Positions 45,535 to 54,208 of a DNA stretch of 64,000 bases are shown one piece after another. This stretch comes from Kistimonas sp964291485 (GTDB lineage Bacteria; Pseudomonadota; Gammaproteobacteria; Pseudomonadales; Endozoicomonadaceae). The stretch covers positions 1,798,001-1,862,000 of the forward strand of contig OZ220224.1 of NCBI GenBank assembly GCA_964291485.2, given 5' to 3'. The notes beneath the pieces were generated by a model. The model did no database searches, was not told the origin of the DNA, and saw only the letters and a list, made by a program, of their open reading frames with translations. The first letter of the stretch is position 1. The number at the start of each line of letters is the position of its first letter. The translations under genes and the position numbers were made by a program.

Positions 45535-46006
45535 GAATATTGTTGAAAATTTCAAATAGGATATGAAAATTAAAGCTGTCATAATTGCAGGATGATTGTT
45601 TTATAAAGTTGTTGCTGGTGAAAATAATTTCTATTTTTTAATTGAGGGTTGATGTTTTTATTAAATCAAGAAAATAGAGTCAGTTTTCTTTTTTGAATGA
45701 TTTGATTACTACTCATGCTAATCCAGTGCATTGCTCTCATTACCTAACCGATAACACTTGGCTAAAACCGTGTCAGATATGTTATGTCAAACAATATGCT
45801 TCTGAGAAGCAGGATGAGCCTGTCAGTAAACTTTGCCCTCTATGGTCAGATCATATATTTCGTACGGTTTACTTCCGATGGCGATGGTTTCATGGCGTCT
45901 GTTGCCTTTCCTGCAGTTGTCTTAAGAACTTTTTACTCAAGACTGGAAACTCACAGCTCATTATTTTACGAATGTGGTGGCAATACTGTAATAGGATTCT
46001 GATCGT
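45535..46006. other. Region between the ankyrin gene and arfB
   Basis: About 470 bases, A/T-rich at the left. Open frames at 45693-46010 and 45784-46002 lack family similarity, ribosome-binding sites and coding character. I see no gene. Confidence 0.45.
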
Positions 46007-46420
46007 TTAATGCTCAACTTTACCGCGTAGGTTTTTTGTATTGCTCCTGCGTTTTTTACTATCGAGGCGTTTCTTGCGGGCTGTCAGGCTGGGACGGCTC
46101 ATAATGCGCTTCTTGCGAAATACGACGACGGAGCGGATGAGTTCGCGTAACCGCTCAAGGGCATCAGCCCGGTTTTTCTCCTGACTGCGGTACTGCTGAG
46201 CCTTGATGACGATAACACCATCAGAGGAAATGCGTTGATCTTTCAGTGCCAACAGCCGTTGCTTGTAAAACTCAGGCAGGGAGGACGCTGCGATATCAAA
46301 ACGCAGGTGAATTGCGGTTGAGACCTTGTTGACGTTCTGACCACCGGCGCCTTGGGCACGGATCGCACTGAGTTCAATTTCACTGTCGGGCAAGGTTACG
46401 TTGGTAGAAATCTGTAGCAT
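46007..46420 (-). CDS. arfB: Alternative ribosome-rescue factor ArfB
   Basis: 137 residues. ArfB enters stalled ribosomes without a stop codon and releases the peptide. The GGQ loop is in IRAQGAGGQNVNKVSTAIHLRFD, and the basic tail (KKRIMSRPSLTARKKRLDSKKRRS split by turns) is the part that reads the empty mRNA channel. I took the ATG at 46418-46420 because MLQISTNVTLPDSEIELSA is the family N-terminus; 17 extra codons upstream are not supported. Single gene. Confidence 0.94.
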   Translation of the reverse strand: MLQISTNVTLPDSEIELSAIRAQGAGGQNVNKVSTAIHLRFDIAASSLPEFYKQRLLALKDQRISSDGVIVIKAQQYRSQEKNRADALERLRELIRSVVVFRKKRIMSRPSLTARKKRLDSKKRRSNTKNLRGKVEH

Positions 46421-46664
46421 GAAAATAAGGTTCGACCTGAACTGATTCACGGTGCCCGCTGCTGTGACCATGGGCGTTTCTACGGGTATTAGAGCACGCC
46501 TGTGTTCTAATCCAAAGAAGAATGGAGTTTAATGCTGCAGCTGTTGTGTCATGGGCTTCTGTGTGACTCATCTCAGTCTGAAAGGTGATGATCAGGATGT
46601 TAATCCAATCCCTTGAGTACCTGACAGCCATGTTAGTTTTTAATAAATCAAACAGCCATGCTCG

Positions 46665-47615
46665 GTGTCAAAAGGAGGATTTAAAAGACATAGCGTGGTA
46701 GTGACTGATATGAATGTTTCAGATTCAGGTAGCCATCTTCAAACTTTCTCTTGTGCAGAAGAAAGTGGTGGATCCAAAGCACCCTCGTCCGGAGAGGAGG
46801 GCAGCCTGAGTGTCAAGTATGGAGGCAATGGTTCTGATGTTGGGCCCATATCATTTGATGCGTGGAAGTCATTGTATGAACGAACCGCCGTCGTTAATAC
46901 GGCGCGATTGACACTCTCTCACCCCCAGTTTACCGAAAAGGAATATGAGCTTGTTGATAAATTAAATGAAGCGTTTCGAAATGGAGGCAGCCGCTGGACG
47001 GTGTTGGAAATACCTGAAAACACACCAAGACATATTGTAAAAAGTTTATTGCAGATTACAGAGGTTGCGGGTGATTTTTTTACCAGAACATGGTTTATCA
47101 GAGAACAATTGACAGCATGTCTGATTGGTATGATGCAAACATCAGCCCTGGATAAAAGTGGATTGTCTGAGGTGGACAGACATCTTCAACAAAATTGCTG
47201 TGGCAAAGGGTATGGCACAGAAGCCTTAAAGGGCATTGTTGACATGTACCAACCGTACACAGGGAAGAGGATGTTGATGCCGTCTTTCTCTGAACGTAAA
47301 GAAAAACTCACCGTATTCTTAAGCAGTATTGTTCCATTTTATTTAGAGGAAGATGATGCGTCTGAGTTTTTCAGGGCGGTGGATCGTGTGTCTGAAGACA
47401 CCCATACATTTTCGCATCCTCTGATTGATAAGTTTCCTCTTTGTATTGGTCGGGTTTTGACGGTAGCGCTGGCACCATTGAGTCAATGCAAAAGGGTTGA
47501 TTTCATTGAATATAGGGGGCTTTGGGCATACGCATCGACTGCTGCATCGGCCCCTTCCCTTAAAAAATGTGGCTTTGTAAAAAAAGGGGAAGATAAATGG
47601 TACTGTTTTGGCTGA
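46665..47615 (+). CDS. GNAT acetyltransferase-like protein, candidate effector
   Basis: About 316 residues. The C-terminal two-thirds contain GNAT pieces in order: ACLIGMMQTSA (strand before motif A), CCGKGYGTEALKGIVDMY (motif A, G-x-G-x-A type acetyl-CoA loop), then after an insertion of about 80 residues APSLKKCGFVKKGEDKWYCFG, the usual end of RimJ-like enzymes. The insertion and a Ser/Gly-rich N-terminus set it apart from RimJ/RimL. The start is unclear: GTG at 46665 lacks a Shine-Dalgarno, while a strong GGAGG at 46674-46678 lies too far (16 nt) from the next GTG at 46695; ATG 46710 is also possible. Target unknown. Confidence 0.62.
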   Translation: MSKGGFKRHSVVVTDMNVSDSGSHLQTFSCAEESGGSKAPSSGEEGSLSVKYGGNGSDVGPISFDAWKSLYERTAVVNTARLTLSHPQFTEKEYELVDKLNEAFRNGGSRWTVLEIPENTPRHIVKSLLQITEVAGDFFTRTWFIREQLTACLIGMMQTSALDKSGLSEVDRHLQQNCCGKGYGTEALKGIVDMYQPYTGKRMLMPSFSERKEKLTVFLSSIVPFYLEEDDASEFFRAVDRVSEDTHTFSHPLIDKFPLCIGRVLTVALAPLSQCKRVDFIEYRGLWAYASTAASAPSLKKCGFVKKGEDKWYCFG

Positions 47616-47649
47616 CCTCTTACGGCTCACGAATTAATTCAGTTACGTT

Positions 47650-48185
47650 ATTTTTGCTCTGCACTTTTGATAAGTCTCCTGAATGGTATTCAGAAAATGG
47701 CGTTGGGCTTCAATGCGTTTTTCCAGTTTTCACCCAGTAGGTGTTTCCAGAGTAAACGCGTAGTCGGCGTAATACTCAAACAGGTAGCTCTTCAGGGAGA
47801 TGGTTGCGCGTATTTTCCATGCTCAGTGGTGTCTTGAGAGCAAGCGATAATGCCGCCGTCACAGGTACTGTCGTAGATTTATACCGGAGACAGAGGGCGA
47901 TATGTTCAGGAAAAGTGTCTGTCAGTAATCGGCCGATAGGTTGTGAGTGCAGTCTACAGCTTTCGTAGAGTGGTGTATCATCTGGAGAATGGATGTCAGG
48001 CGATTCATGCATAGCAACTGTTACCAGGTAATGGTCAGATCCTTGCCTCAGTGATGTTACAACCAGTCAGTCTGGGGAAAAAACCCGTTGAAACTGCGGT
48101 TAATGTTGCCGGTCTTTTTATCTGTTCGGTGAGACGGGTGATAACCATTCATGGCCTGCAGTGTGGCCGTTTCATAGCCGTTGGG
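47650..48185 (-). pseudogene. Decayed gene of unknown family
   Basis: Reading the minus strand, coding-like pieces follow one another in shifted frames: NGYETATLQAMNGYHPSH ..., then HESPDIHSPDDTPLYESCRLH ... SLALKTPLSMENTRNHLPEELPV, then after a frameshift LFEYYADYAFTLETPTG, an in-frame stop, and KLEKRIEAQRHFLNTIQETY ending in a stop. At least two frameshifts and one stop break it. I do not recognise the family. Confidence 0.6.
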
Positions 48186-48259
48186 GATAATTAAATAAGT
48201 CAGTTATTGGAACATGAGAGTGATTGTATAAAATATAAATCCTAGGCAATAGTTCGATT

Positions 48260-48877
48260 TTAGTTATTATGATTTTTTCTAATGTGATTTGATAGATCAT
48301 GTTTATATTTGAAGTCACACTCACACAGCTGGCATTTCATAGGCCTAGATTTGCTGTGAGAAATCATATGCCTTTTTAAATCATAATTTGTCCAAAATGC
48401 TTTTGGGCATAAAGTGCATGTGCAGTTTTTTTTAGCGTTCAGGTGCTTCTGCTTTGTATGTCGGGTTAAATGTCCAGAGGAGGAATAATATTTTTCGCAT
48501 GTTAAGCATCGAAAGCGTTTTTCGGTTGCTGCACCTTCCTCTATATGTGCAGCAATCGCAACGTTTTGCTGAGCTATATTTGGCATGTCTGGTTTTACGT
48601 CTGTATTACAAGGCTTCTCACTGGGAGGGGGGGGAACAATAGCTTCTGCAGGTGCAGTTTTTATTGCCAATTTCGTAGTTTGTGTTGTCCGGACTTCTTT
48701 TTTTCGGTCATCTAGACTGTTTGACGATGTACAAGGGTAAGTCGTGTCTTGTTGTCGTTGCAATATTGGTTCGACTGGTGGAGTGCCACGGTTGTCCCCA
48801 TACCATGGTAGAGGAAGTGCGTCCACAGTTTGACGGGTTTGTTGAAGAATCTCTGAAATCGGTGGTAATTTTTGCAT
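48260..48877 (-). CDS. Triple C2H2 zinc-finger protein, candidate nuclear effector
   Basis: 205 residues. The N-terminal 120 are disordered (Pro/Gln/Thr-rich). Three classical C2H2 fingers follow with exact spacing: C124-x2-C127-x12-H140-x4-H145, C154-x2-C157-x12-H170-x3-H174, C182-x2-C185-x12-H198-x4-H203. Each has the hydrophobic Leu before the first His (GHLTRH, YDLKRH, HDLSNH). Fingers 1 and 2 are joined by a linker unlike the standard TGEKP. Tandem arrays of this eukaryotic transcription-factor type are very rare in bacteria; Ros/MucR has one, different finger. Sequence-specific binding to host DNA is inferred. No signal peptide. A G8 run lies in the frame. Confidence 0.88.
   Translation of the reverse strand: MQKLPPISEILQQTRQTVDALPLPWYGDNRGTPPVEPILQRQQDTTYPCTSSNSLDDRKKEVRTTQTTKLAIKTAPAEAIVPPPPSEKPCNTDVKPDMPNIAQQNVAIAAHIEEGAATEKRFRCLTCEKYYSSSGHLTRHTKQKHLNAKKNCTCTLCPKAFWTNYDLKRHMISHSKSRPMKCQLCECDFKYKHDLSNHIRKNHNN
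48627..48634. repeat. Homopolymer run G8 inside the zinc-finger gene
   Basis: Eight G on the plus strand encode Val-Pro-Pro-Pro upstream of the fingers on the coding strand. A slip would remove all three fingers. Confidence 0.85.
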
Positions 48878-49219
48878 GGTTTTTAAGGTAGTAGTGAGTG
48901 TAAAAGATTAATCGTAACGCTTTACGGTGTAGTGATTCTCTAACAATAGGGTTGAATGCACTGAGTTTTTTTAAGCAGTCTTTTCATATACCGGATGCTG
49001 CCTTGAGTCGGTAATCTATGGCGTGAGAAACATTATTACTAAATATATAAGGCATCAAAACAATCAGCCCGCTGGTTAGTAAGGAGCCAGTGGCAAACCG
49101 TATACTTACCTATGCTGTTTACGGAACAATAGTGCTATTTTCCTGTTCAAATTTTGTGAACGGTGGTTCGGCAAAATTCACTGTCTGTATTCCTTTGACG
49201 TTCAGGGCTAAACAACTCC
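48878..49219. other. Divergent region between the zinc-finger and nucleosidase genes
   Basis: About 340 bases that should hold both promoters. A frame at 49090-49320 overlaps the nucleosidase start in another frame and is not supported as a gene. Confidence 0.45.
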
Positions 49220-50089
49220 ATGATCGCTTTCCCGAAAAACATTGCACTGACCCTGTGCATGGCCTTTTTTTCGCTGACAGCTGTGGCGACACCGATGAAA
49301 AGTGTCTCCGTGGCAGGTAATTCTGCACCCTTACAGCCGATTCTGATTCAGGGGCCTATGCCTATTGAAGCCGAGCTCTTTGCAAAGAAGCTATCAGATG
49401 TTCGGGTCGAGCGTACGGGTAACTTTACGTTTTACATTGGTAAGTTGGATGGCTATCCGGTGATTGTCTCCAAGACCGGCAAAGGCCTGGAAAACACGGC
49501 GGCAGCCACCGCGATCGCTATTGAGCGGTATCGCCCCAGGGCGATTATCAACCAGGGAACGTCCGGTGGGCATGACAAGTCCCTGAATGTGGGCGACATT
49601 GTGCTCGGTAAACGCACAGTGAATCATGGCAACCTGAAAACACCGTTCAAGCCAGCTGGAAAGGGTACGGATCCCATGAGCTGGATTCCCATGGATCTCA
49701 TGGCATCAGAAGGCAGCGCCGGTGAGAATGTGGATGCAGAAAAAATTCGTTATTACGAAGGCAGCGAGGAGCTGCTGGCAGCGGCCAATGCCGTTAAGGA
49801 CGAGTACCGTCGTGGCAAGGTGGTGGAGGGCACCATTGGATCGGCTAATTTCTGGAACAGCGAACTGGATCGCATTGCATGGCTGAACAAGAATCTGGGA
49901 ACCAGTGTTGAAGAAATGGAAGGCGCTTCAGCAGCCATGATGGCAGAAGCTTATGAGGTACCGGTGCTGGGTATTCGTGTACTGTCTAATAATATTACGA
50001 ATGGCGGTAAGTATGACCCGAGCACAGCCTCAGACTGCCAGGAGTTTGTGATCAAGGTGGTGCGTCAGTATATCGCTAACCTGGGTTAA
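49220..50089 (+). CDS. Exported MTA/SAH-nucleosidase-like protein (PNP_UDP_1 family)
   Basis: 289 residues. A signal peptide (MIAFPKNIALTLCMAFFSLTAVAT) precedes a nucleoside-phosphorylase-fold domain: ILIQGPMPIEAELFAKKL, TFYIGKLDGYPVIVSKTGKGLENTAAATAIAIERY in two parts, IINQGTSGG, and the substrate-binding SVEEMEGASAAMMAEAYEVPVLGIRVLSNN, whose Met-Glu contacts the ribose in MTA/SAH nucleosidase. Cytoplasmic MtnN/Pfs cleaves methylthioadenosine and S-adenosylhomocysteine. An exported form would act on nucleosides outside the cytoplasm. Substrate is inferred. Single gene. Confidence 0.86.
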   Translation: MIAFPKNIALTLCMAFFSLTAVATPMKSVSVAGNSAPLQPILIQGPMPIEAELFAKKLSDVRVERTGNFTFYIGKLDGYPVIVSKTGKGLENTAAATAIAIERYRPRAIINQGTSGGHDKSLNVGDIVLGKRTVNHGNLKTPFKPAGKGTDPMSWIPMDLMASEGSAGENVDAEKIRYYEGSEELLAAANAVKDEYRRGKVVEGTIGSANFWNSELDRIAWLNKNLGTSVEEMEGASAAMMAEAYEVPVLGIRVLSNNITNGGKYDPSTASDCQEFVIKVVRQYIANLG

Positions 50090-50173
50090 GAATAGGTGAC
50101 AGTGCTTCTTACAGGAGTACTGTCAGAACTTTTGCGCTATTAGCCTGTTTTGAATTTATTCGTTGTCTGCTTT

Positions 50174-50360
50174 CAAGCCAGTACCAAGGATAAGATGGAT
50201 TGTAACGCTTTCTCTTGTCCGTTGATGATCAGGGCGTCACTGCCATAGAGCAGATCCTCTGAATGTATTTTTTCCTCCTGTTTGTACTTAGGGATTAGGT
50301 ATATGAGAGCGATGGTGTTTTGTTGAGCACCGGTGGCAGTGGTAGATACCTTTTTACTGC
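50174..50360 (-). pseudogene. Possible 3' remnant of a lost gene
   Basis: An open minus-strand stretch of about 60 codons (STTATGAQQNTIALIYLIP ... KIHSEDLLYGSDALIING ... SILSLVLA then stop) has coding-like composition but no start codon; a stop lies just upstream. No family recognised. Confidence 0.3.
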
Positions 50361-50751
50361 TTCAGATCAATTACTTGAAAGTACGACATTTGTATTCTAT
50401 ATACTTGCCTCACGGTTTTTATATCTTAAATTGTTTCAAACTGAATTAACGTAATTAAGGTATGTATATGATCTTCCCCTGATAGAATGGGTGTCTGCCT
50501 ATAGTTAGATTTTGAATATACCTTACTTGCGTAGCGACTGATGAATGCGTGGTTACCGTGCATTCAACGATGATTCCTGATAAGGCAGTCTTCACTGCAC
50601 TGGGAATGCATCCCTATGGTTTCCCTCTATGGCTTTCTGTTACGCCTGGCGTAGAAGCGCAGGGGATGCTTTTTGACGCTTACATAACCAGACAATGCTA
50701 TAGCGTTGGGTCTGCACATTTATACCATTATCGAATAGGAGATATATCGAT
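50361..50751. other. Region upstream of the triple RidA gene
   Basis: About 390 bases, A/T-rich in the left half. A 68-codon frame at 50549-50755 has no family similarity and runs into the RidA start; I do not call it. The RidA promoter should lie here. Confidence 0.45.
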
Positions 50752-52017
50752 ATGAGTGGCGATATTATTAAAGTATCAAGAAATACAGAAAACGCACCAA
50801 TAAGCCCTGTTTCAACACAAACAGTTGCTTTCTCCCATTACAACAATATTTCAGCGCAATTGCCCGTAGATCCAAGAACAGGTGATATTGTAGCGGGCGG
50901 TATTAAAGAGCAGGCTGCGCAGTGTCTGGCCAATATTAAAGCCATTGTAGAAAGTATCGACCATGTGATGGATGACGTTGTTAAAATCAACGTATTCCTC
51001 AAGAATATCGCTGATGTTGACGCTGTTGACGAAGTGTATTCCACGTTCTTCCAAAATTATTTCCCTACTCGTACGACTCTCGCTGTTGCCGCTTTACCTC
51101 TGGAAGGTGCACTGGTTCAAATTGACGCCATTATTTCAAACGGTGAAGGTACGCCTTCCCAGGCACCTTGCGATCTCGTAAAAGTGGCTAAAAATACTGA
51201 AAATGCGCCAATTAGCCCTGTTTCTACGCAGACTGTCGCTTTCTCTCATTACAACAACATTTCTGCACAATTACCGATCGATCCTAAGACCGGTAAAATG
51301 GTTGCCGGTGGTGTTAAAGAGCAGACCGCACAGTGCCTGAGAAATATCAAGAACATTCTGGAAAGCATCGACGTACCTTTTGACGATATCGTCAAAATCA
51401 ATGTTTTCCTGAAAGACGCCGCTGATATTGACGCCGTTAACGAAGTTTACACGACGTTTTTCCCAGACTCTGCCATCGCCAGAACCGTAGGCTATGTGCC
51501 TGCACGTTCAACCGTAGCAACTTCCGGGTTGCCTATGGGTGCACTGGTACAGATTGATGCCGTTGTATCTCACGGAGACGGTACCCCTCCGCAGGAAATT
51601 GAAGACCGTCATGGCATCGTTATCAAAGCCAACAACACGGACAATGCGCCCAAGAGTCCTTTCTATACTCAGACTGTCGCGTTCTCCCATTACAACCACA
51701 TTGCCGCTCAATTGCCGGTAGACGCCAAAACCGGCAAGCTGGTTGATGGTGGTGCCAAAGAGCAGGCTGGACAATGTCTGAACAACATCAAGGCCATTGT
51801 TGAAAGCATCGGTCACGTTATGGACGATGTGGTTAAAATCAATGTTCAGGTTAAAAATATCGTAGATGTTGATGCTGTAAACGAAATTTACACAACATTC
51901 TTCAAGCGCGATCTGCCTGCAAGAACCACTATTGGCGTTTCAGCTATTCCTATGGATGCTTTGGTGCAAATCGATGCCGTAATTTCTAACGGTGAAGGTA
52001 CGCCTCCAAACGCATAA
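50752..52017 (+). CDS. Three tandem RidA (YjgF/UK114) domains in one chain
   Basis: 421 residues in three repeats (about 1-138, 139-284, 285-421). Each begins NTENAP-x-SP-x-x-TQTVAFSHYN and contains ISAQLP-x-D-x-TG, a KEQ-x-x-QCL-x-NIK block, D-x-VKINV and the strand VQIDA. RidA normally is about 130 residues and forms a homotrimer that hydrolyses reactive enamine/imine intermediates, with an Arg anchoring the substrate carboxylate. That Arg is kept in all three units (R107, R252, R391, each before T/S-T), so the chain looks like a covalently linked trimer. The Glu120 position of RidA appears to be Asp. Unit 2 has a short insertion before its Arg. AGGAG lies 9 nt before the ATG. No signal peptide. 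Confidence 0.93.
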   Translation: MSGDIIKVSRNTENAPISPVSTQTVAFSHYNNISAQLPVDPRTGDIVAGGIKEQAAQCLANIKAIVESIDHVMDDVVKINVFLKNIADVDAVDEVYSTFFQNYFPTRTTLAVAALPLEGALVQIDAIISNGEGTPSQAPCDLVKVAKNTENAPISPVSTQTVAFSHYNNISAQLPIDPKTGKMVAGGVKEQTAQCLRNIKNILESIDVPFDDIVKINVFLKDAADIDAVNEVYTTFFPDSAIARTVGYVPARSTVATSGLPMGALVQIDAVVSHGDGTPPQEIEDRHGIVIKANNTDNAPKSPFYTQTVAFSHYNHIAAQLPVDAKTGKLVDGGAKEQAGQCLNNIKAIVESIGHVMDDVVKINVQVKNIVDVDAVNEIYTTFFKRDLPARTTIGVSAIPMDALVQIDAVISNGEGTPPNA

Positions 52018-52050
52018 TGGGAATTTGATTCCTGTTGAGTGTTTCATCGA

Positions 52051-52081
52051 CCTTTGTAAGCTGATTGCCAGCTTGCAAAGG
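52051..52081 (+). terminator. Hairpin downstream of the triple RidA gene
   Basis: A 13-bp stem (cctttgtaagctg / cagcttgcaaagg, one G-U pair) with a 5-nt loop lies 34 nt past the stop. There is no long T-run. Confidence 0.55.
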
Positions 52082-52651
52082 TTCGATTGGCGCAAATAGT
52101 CGATGAGCGACATTGTAATCTTAAACACGAGTTTGATATGAACTGTGCATATCACACATAACTGCTTATTATTGACGGCGTGTTTGGCTGTCATCCTTAT
52201 CACTCTGTTCGAATAGTTCTTATGATTATAAACGGCGGATTTATTATCCTACGGGATATGTTTCCAGCTCAGAATCTCCTGAAAATTTTTAGTTCATAAA
52301 ACCTGATGAATACTTACTCCGTTAAGAATAGTTTTTCGATGATATGGTTTAGCCGTTTTTAGTAGTAAAAAAGCACTTTTTTGCATATACGTCCCAAAAT
52401 AAGTTACCACGTTTGATAACGCCTTAATCTGTAAAGCTGCAGGTATCTCCGATTATAAAATGGCATAAGGTGGTCTGTTCTATTGGAAAGAGCCAGTGAA
52501 GCTTTAGCACCCCGTCAGGCAAACACCGCTACCGAAAGCAAAAACAGACGTCATACTCAATAACTGACATGACTTCCTATATACAAAGCAGAATGACTTA
52601 ATAGGGAGCTGTATGAAAGGACAGCCCCATATGCAGATTAGCTTGTGGGTT
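52082..52651. other. Region between the RidA and ABM genes
   Basis: About 570 bases. The frame at 52613-52843 is antisense to the ABM gene. I see nothing else. Confidence 0.45.
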
Positions 52652-52996
52652 TTAGCCGTGGATGTTCAAACTATCCTGTGGCGCTGTATGACGGTCATCC
52701 ATTCCATAGTCACGCACGACTCCAGCAACACGCAACCGGTAACGTTCAAACACGCCGTTACGGCCTTGAGCCTGAGCCATACGATGAGGTTCCAGATTAC
52801 GCCATGCTTTGATGGCCTCTTCATCACGCCAGAAGGAGAGTGATAATACGTTGCCTTCGTTAGTGAGGCTTTGAAAGCGCTCAATAGAGATGAACCCATC
52901 AATACCAGAAAGTAACGGTTTGATCTCGTTTGCTATGTTCAAATATTCAGCGGTTTTTCCTTCAGCCACCTGAACTTCAAAAATTACAGCAATCAT
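52652..52996 (-). CDS. Antibiotic-biosynthesis-monooxygenase (ABM) domain protein
   Basis: 114 residues with a ferredoxin-like ABM fold: MIAVIFEVQVAEGKTAEYL, ANEIKPLLSGIDGFISIERFQSL in two parts, LSLSFWRDEEAIKAWRN-EPHRMAQAQGR, and a C-terminal VFERYRLRVAGVVRDYG. Members act as small dimeric heme or quinone oxygenases, or just bind small molecules. The pattern W-x-N/D-x-x-A-x-x-AW-x-N is typical. Substrate unknown. Single gene. Confidence 0.88.
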   Translation of the reverse strand: MIAVIFEVQVAEGKTAEYLNIANEIKPLLSGIDGFISIERFQSLTNEGNVLSLSFWRDEEAIKAWRNLEPHRMAQAQGRNGVFERYRLRVAGVVRDYGMDDRHTAPQDSLNIHG

Positions 52997-53155
52997 TGTT
53001 AACCTGATACTAGAAAATTTACTGGTATTCTAAATATGTGATGTGTAAAGTGGCGTGATGTAGCGCAAAAAAAGTATCAACGTGGCTGACGATTTTAAAT
53101 TGATTATATAACGCAGCTTCCGGTTGAGAAATTTAGCGTTATTAACGCACTGGAG

Positions 53156-53767
53156 TCATTTTGTCAGGGCGTTGAGGAATAACTCATTACATTCACTTTC
53201 CAGTACGCCACCAAAAATTCGGGTGCTCCTGAATGGCGTCTTATCACTGACTTCCTGTGCACGTATGTTAATTTGTTGCCAATTCAGGCTTTGCAAAAAT
53301 GGAATTGAAGTTCCGTAGTATACATTGTTAATTCCAGCCCACTCGATGGCACTTTGACACATAGAACAAGGCTCTGCAGTAGTATACAAATCGAGCTCAG
53401 ACCAGAGTTTGTGTTTTTTATGCTTTGCACAATGATTTATTGCAACGATTTCGCCATGAAAAATTGGGTTGTGAGCAGACTGATTGTAACCTTTTGCAAC
53501 TATTTCACCGGTGATTCTGTCCACAATCACTGAGCCAAATGGATATTCTGGCATCTTTTTGGCTTCTTCAATTGCAAGCTTCATATAGTGTTCATGGTTA
53601 AAATGTGTAATGTTTTTTGTTCTTTCTCTTCGGTATTGAATTGTATTTGCTGCCAAATTTGATGAAAGAAAACTGGATGCAAGTCCAGTGATAAAGCCAC
53701 CAAGTAGTCTTCGTTTTGATATAGATTTATCGAGTATTTTTTGGTCTGCTGCTGGTGTGGTTTTCAT
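53156..53767 (-). CDS. Exported nucleoside deaminase (CDA/TadA-fold)
   Basis: 203 residues. The N-terminus SISKRRLLGGFITGLASSFLSSNLAA looks like a twin-arginine-type signal (split here: KRRLLG then a hydrophobic stretch). The deaminase core follows: YMKLAIEEAKKMPEYPFGSVIVD, the zinc/proton-shuttle motif NPIFHGEIVAI (HGE in place of HAE), and TAEPCSMCQSAIEWAG with the zinc Cys pair. Guanine or cytosine deaminases and TadA share this fold. HGE occurs in several bacterial nucleoside deaminases. Export is unusual and inferred from the signal. Confidence 0.82.
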   Translation of the reverse strand: MKTTPAADQKILDKSISKRRLLGGFITGLASSFLSSNLAANTIQYRRERTKNITHFNHEHYMKLAIEEAKKMPEYPFGSVIVDRITGEIVAKGYNQSAHNPIFHGEIVAINHCAKHKKHKLWSELDLYTTAEPCSMCQSAIEWAGINNVYYGTSIPFLQSLNWQQINIRAQEVSDKTPFRSTRIFGGVLESECNELFLNALTK

Positions 53768-54208
53768 CGTAATAATGAGTATAAGCTGTAAATAAATCCA
53801 TATTATAGTCTCTATGTTTTTGCTATGAGTTAAAATTCCCGATACTGGCTACGGTAGCCAATAGCTGTGATTGATTTATTTGATGTCATTATATCTATTT
53901 TTAAAAAATGGATGAAGTATAAAAAGTATTGTAGCTATTCATTGTATCTCCTACTAATTGATTTGCAACGATGATGTATTTGATTCAGCTAGCCATTCAT
54001 TCATTCAGGAATGTACCCGTGTACACTGATGAGAAAGTCAGAGTGTTCTAGTTAAAATATAGTTTTCGCAAGCCCACTAGTGAAAAAAAGCTGCTTTTTG
54101 CCATTCTTAAGCCATACTCTGACCAAACGTTGTAAGCCACCCAACATATCTGCTGATGCTGATCAATCTAGTTCTGTTCAGGTTAATCTTGTGGGGAGTT
54201 AAAGCGCA
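53768..54208. other. Region between the deaminase and merC-like genes
   Basis: About 440 A/T-rich bases with the divergent promoters. No Zur-type palindrome like those at 55856, 56288 and 59013 is seen here, so the merC-like gene may not belong to that regulon. Confidence 0.5.

Noticed and set aside
45693..46010. 105-codon frame downstream of the ankyrin gene
   Set aside because: No ribosome-binding site, no family, Cys/Trp-rich random-looking translation.
52613..52843. 76-codon plus-strand frame with an upstream AGGGAG
   Set aside because: It is antisense to the ABM-domain gene, whose family match is clear.
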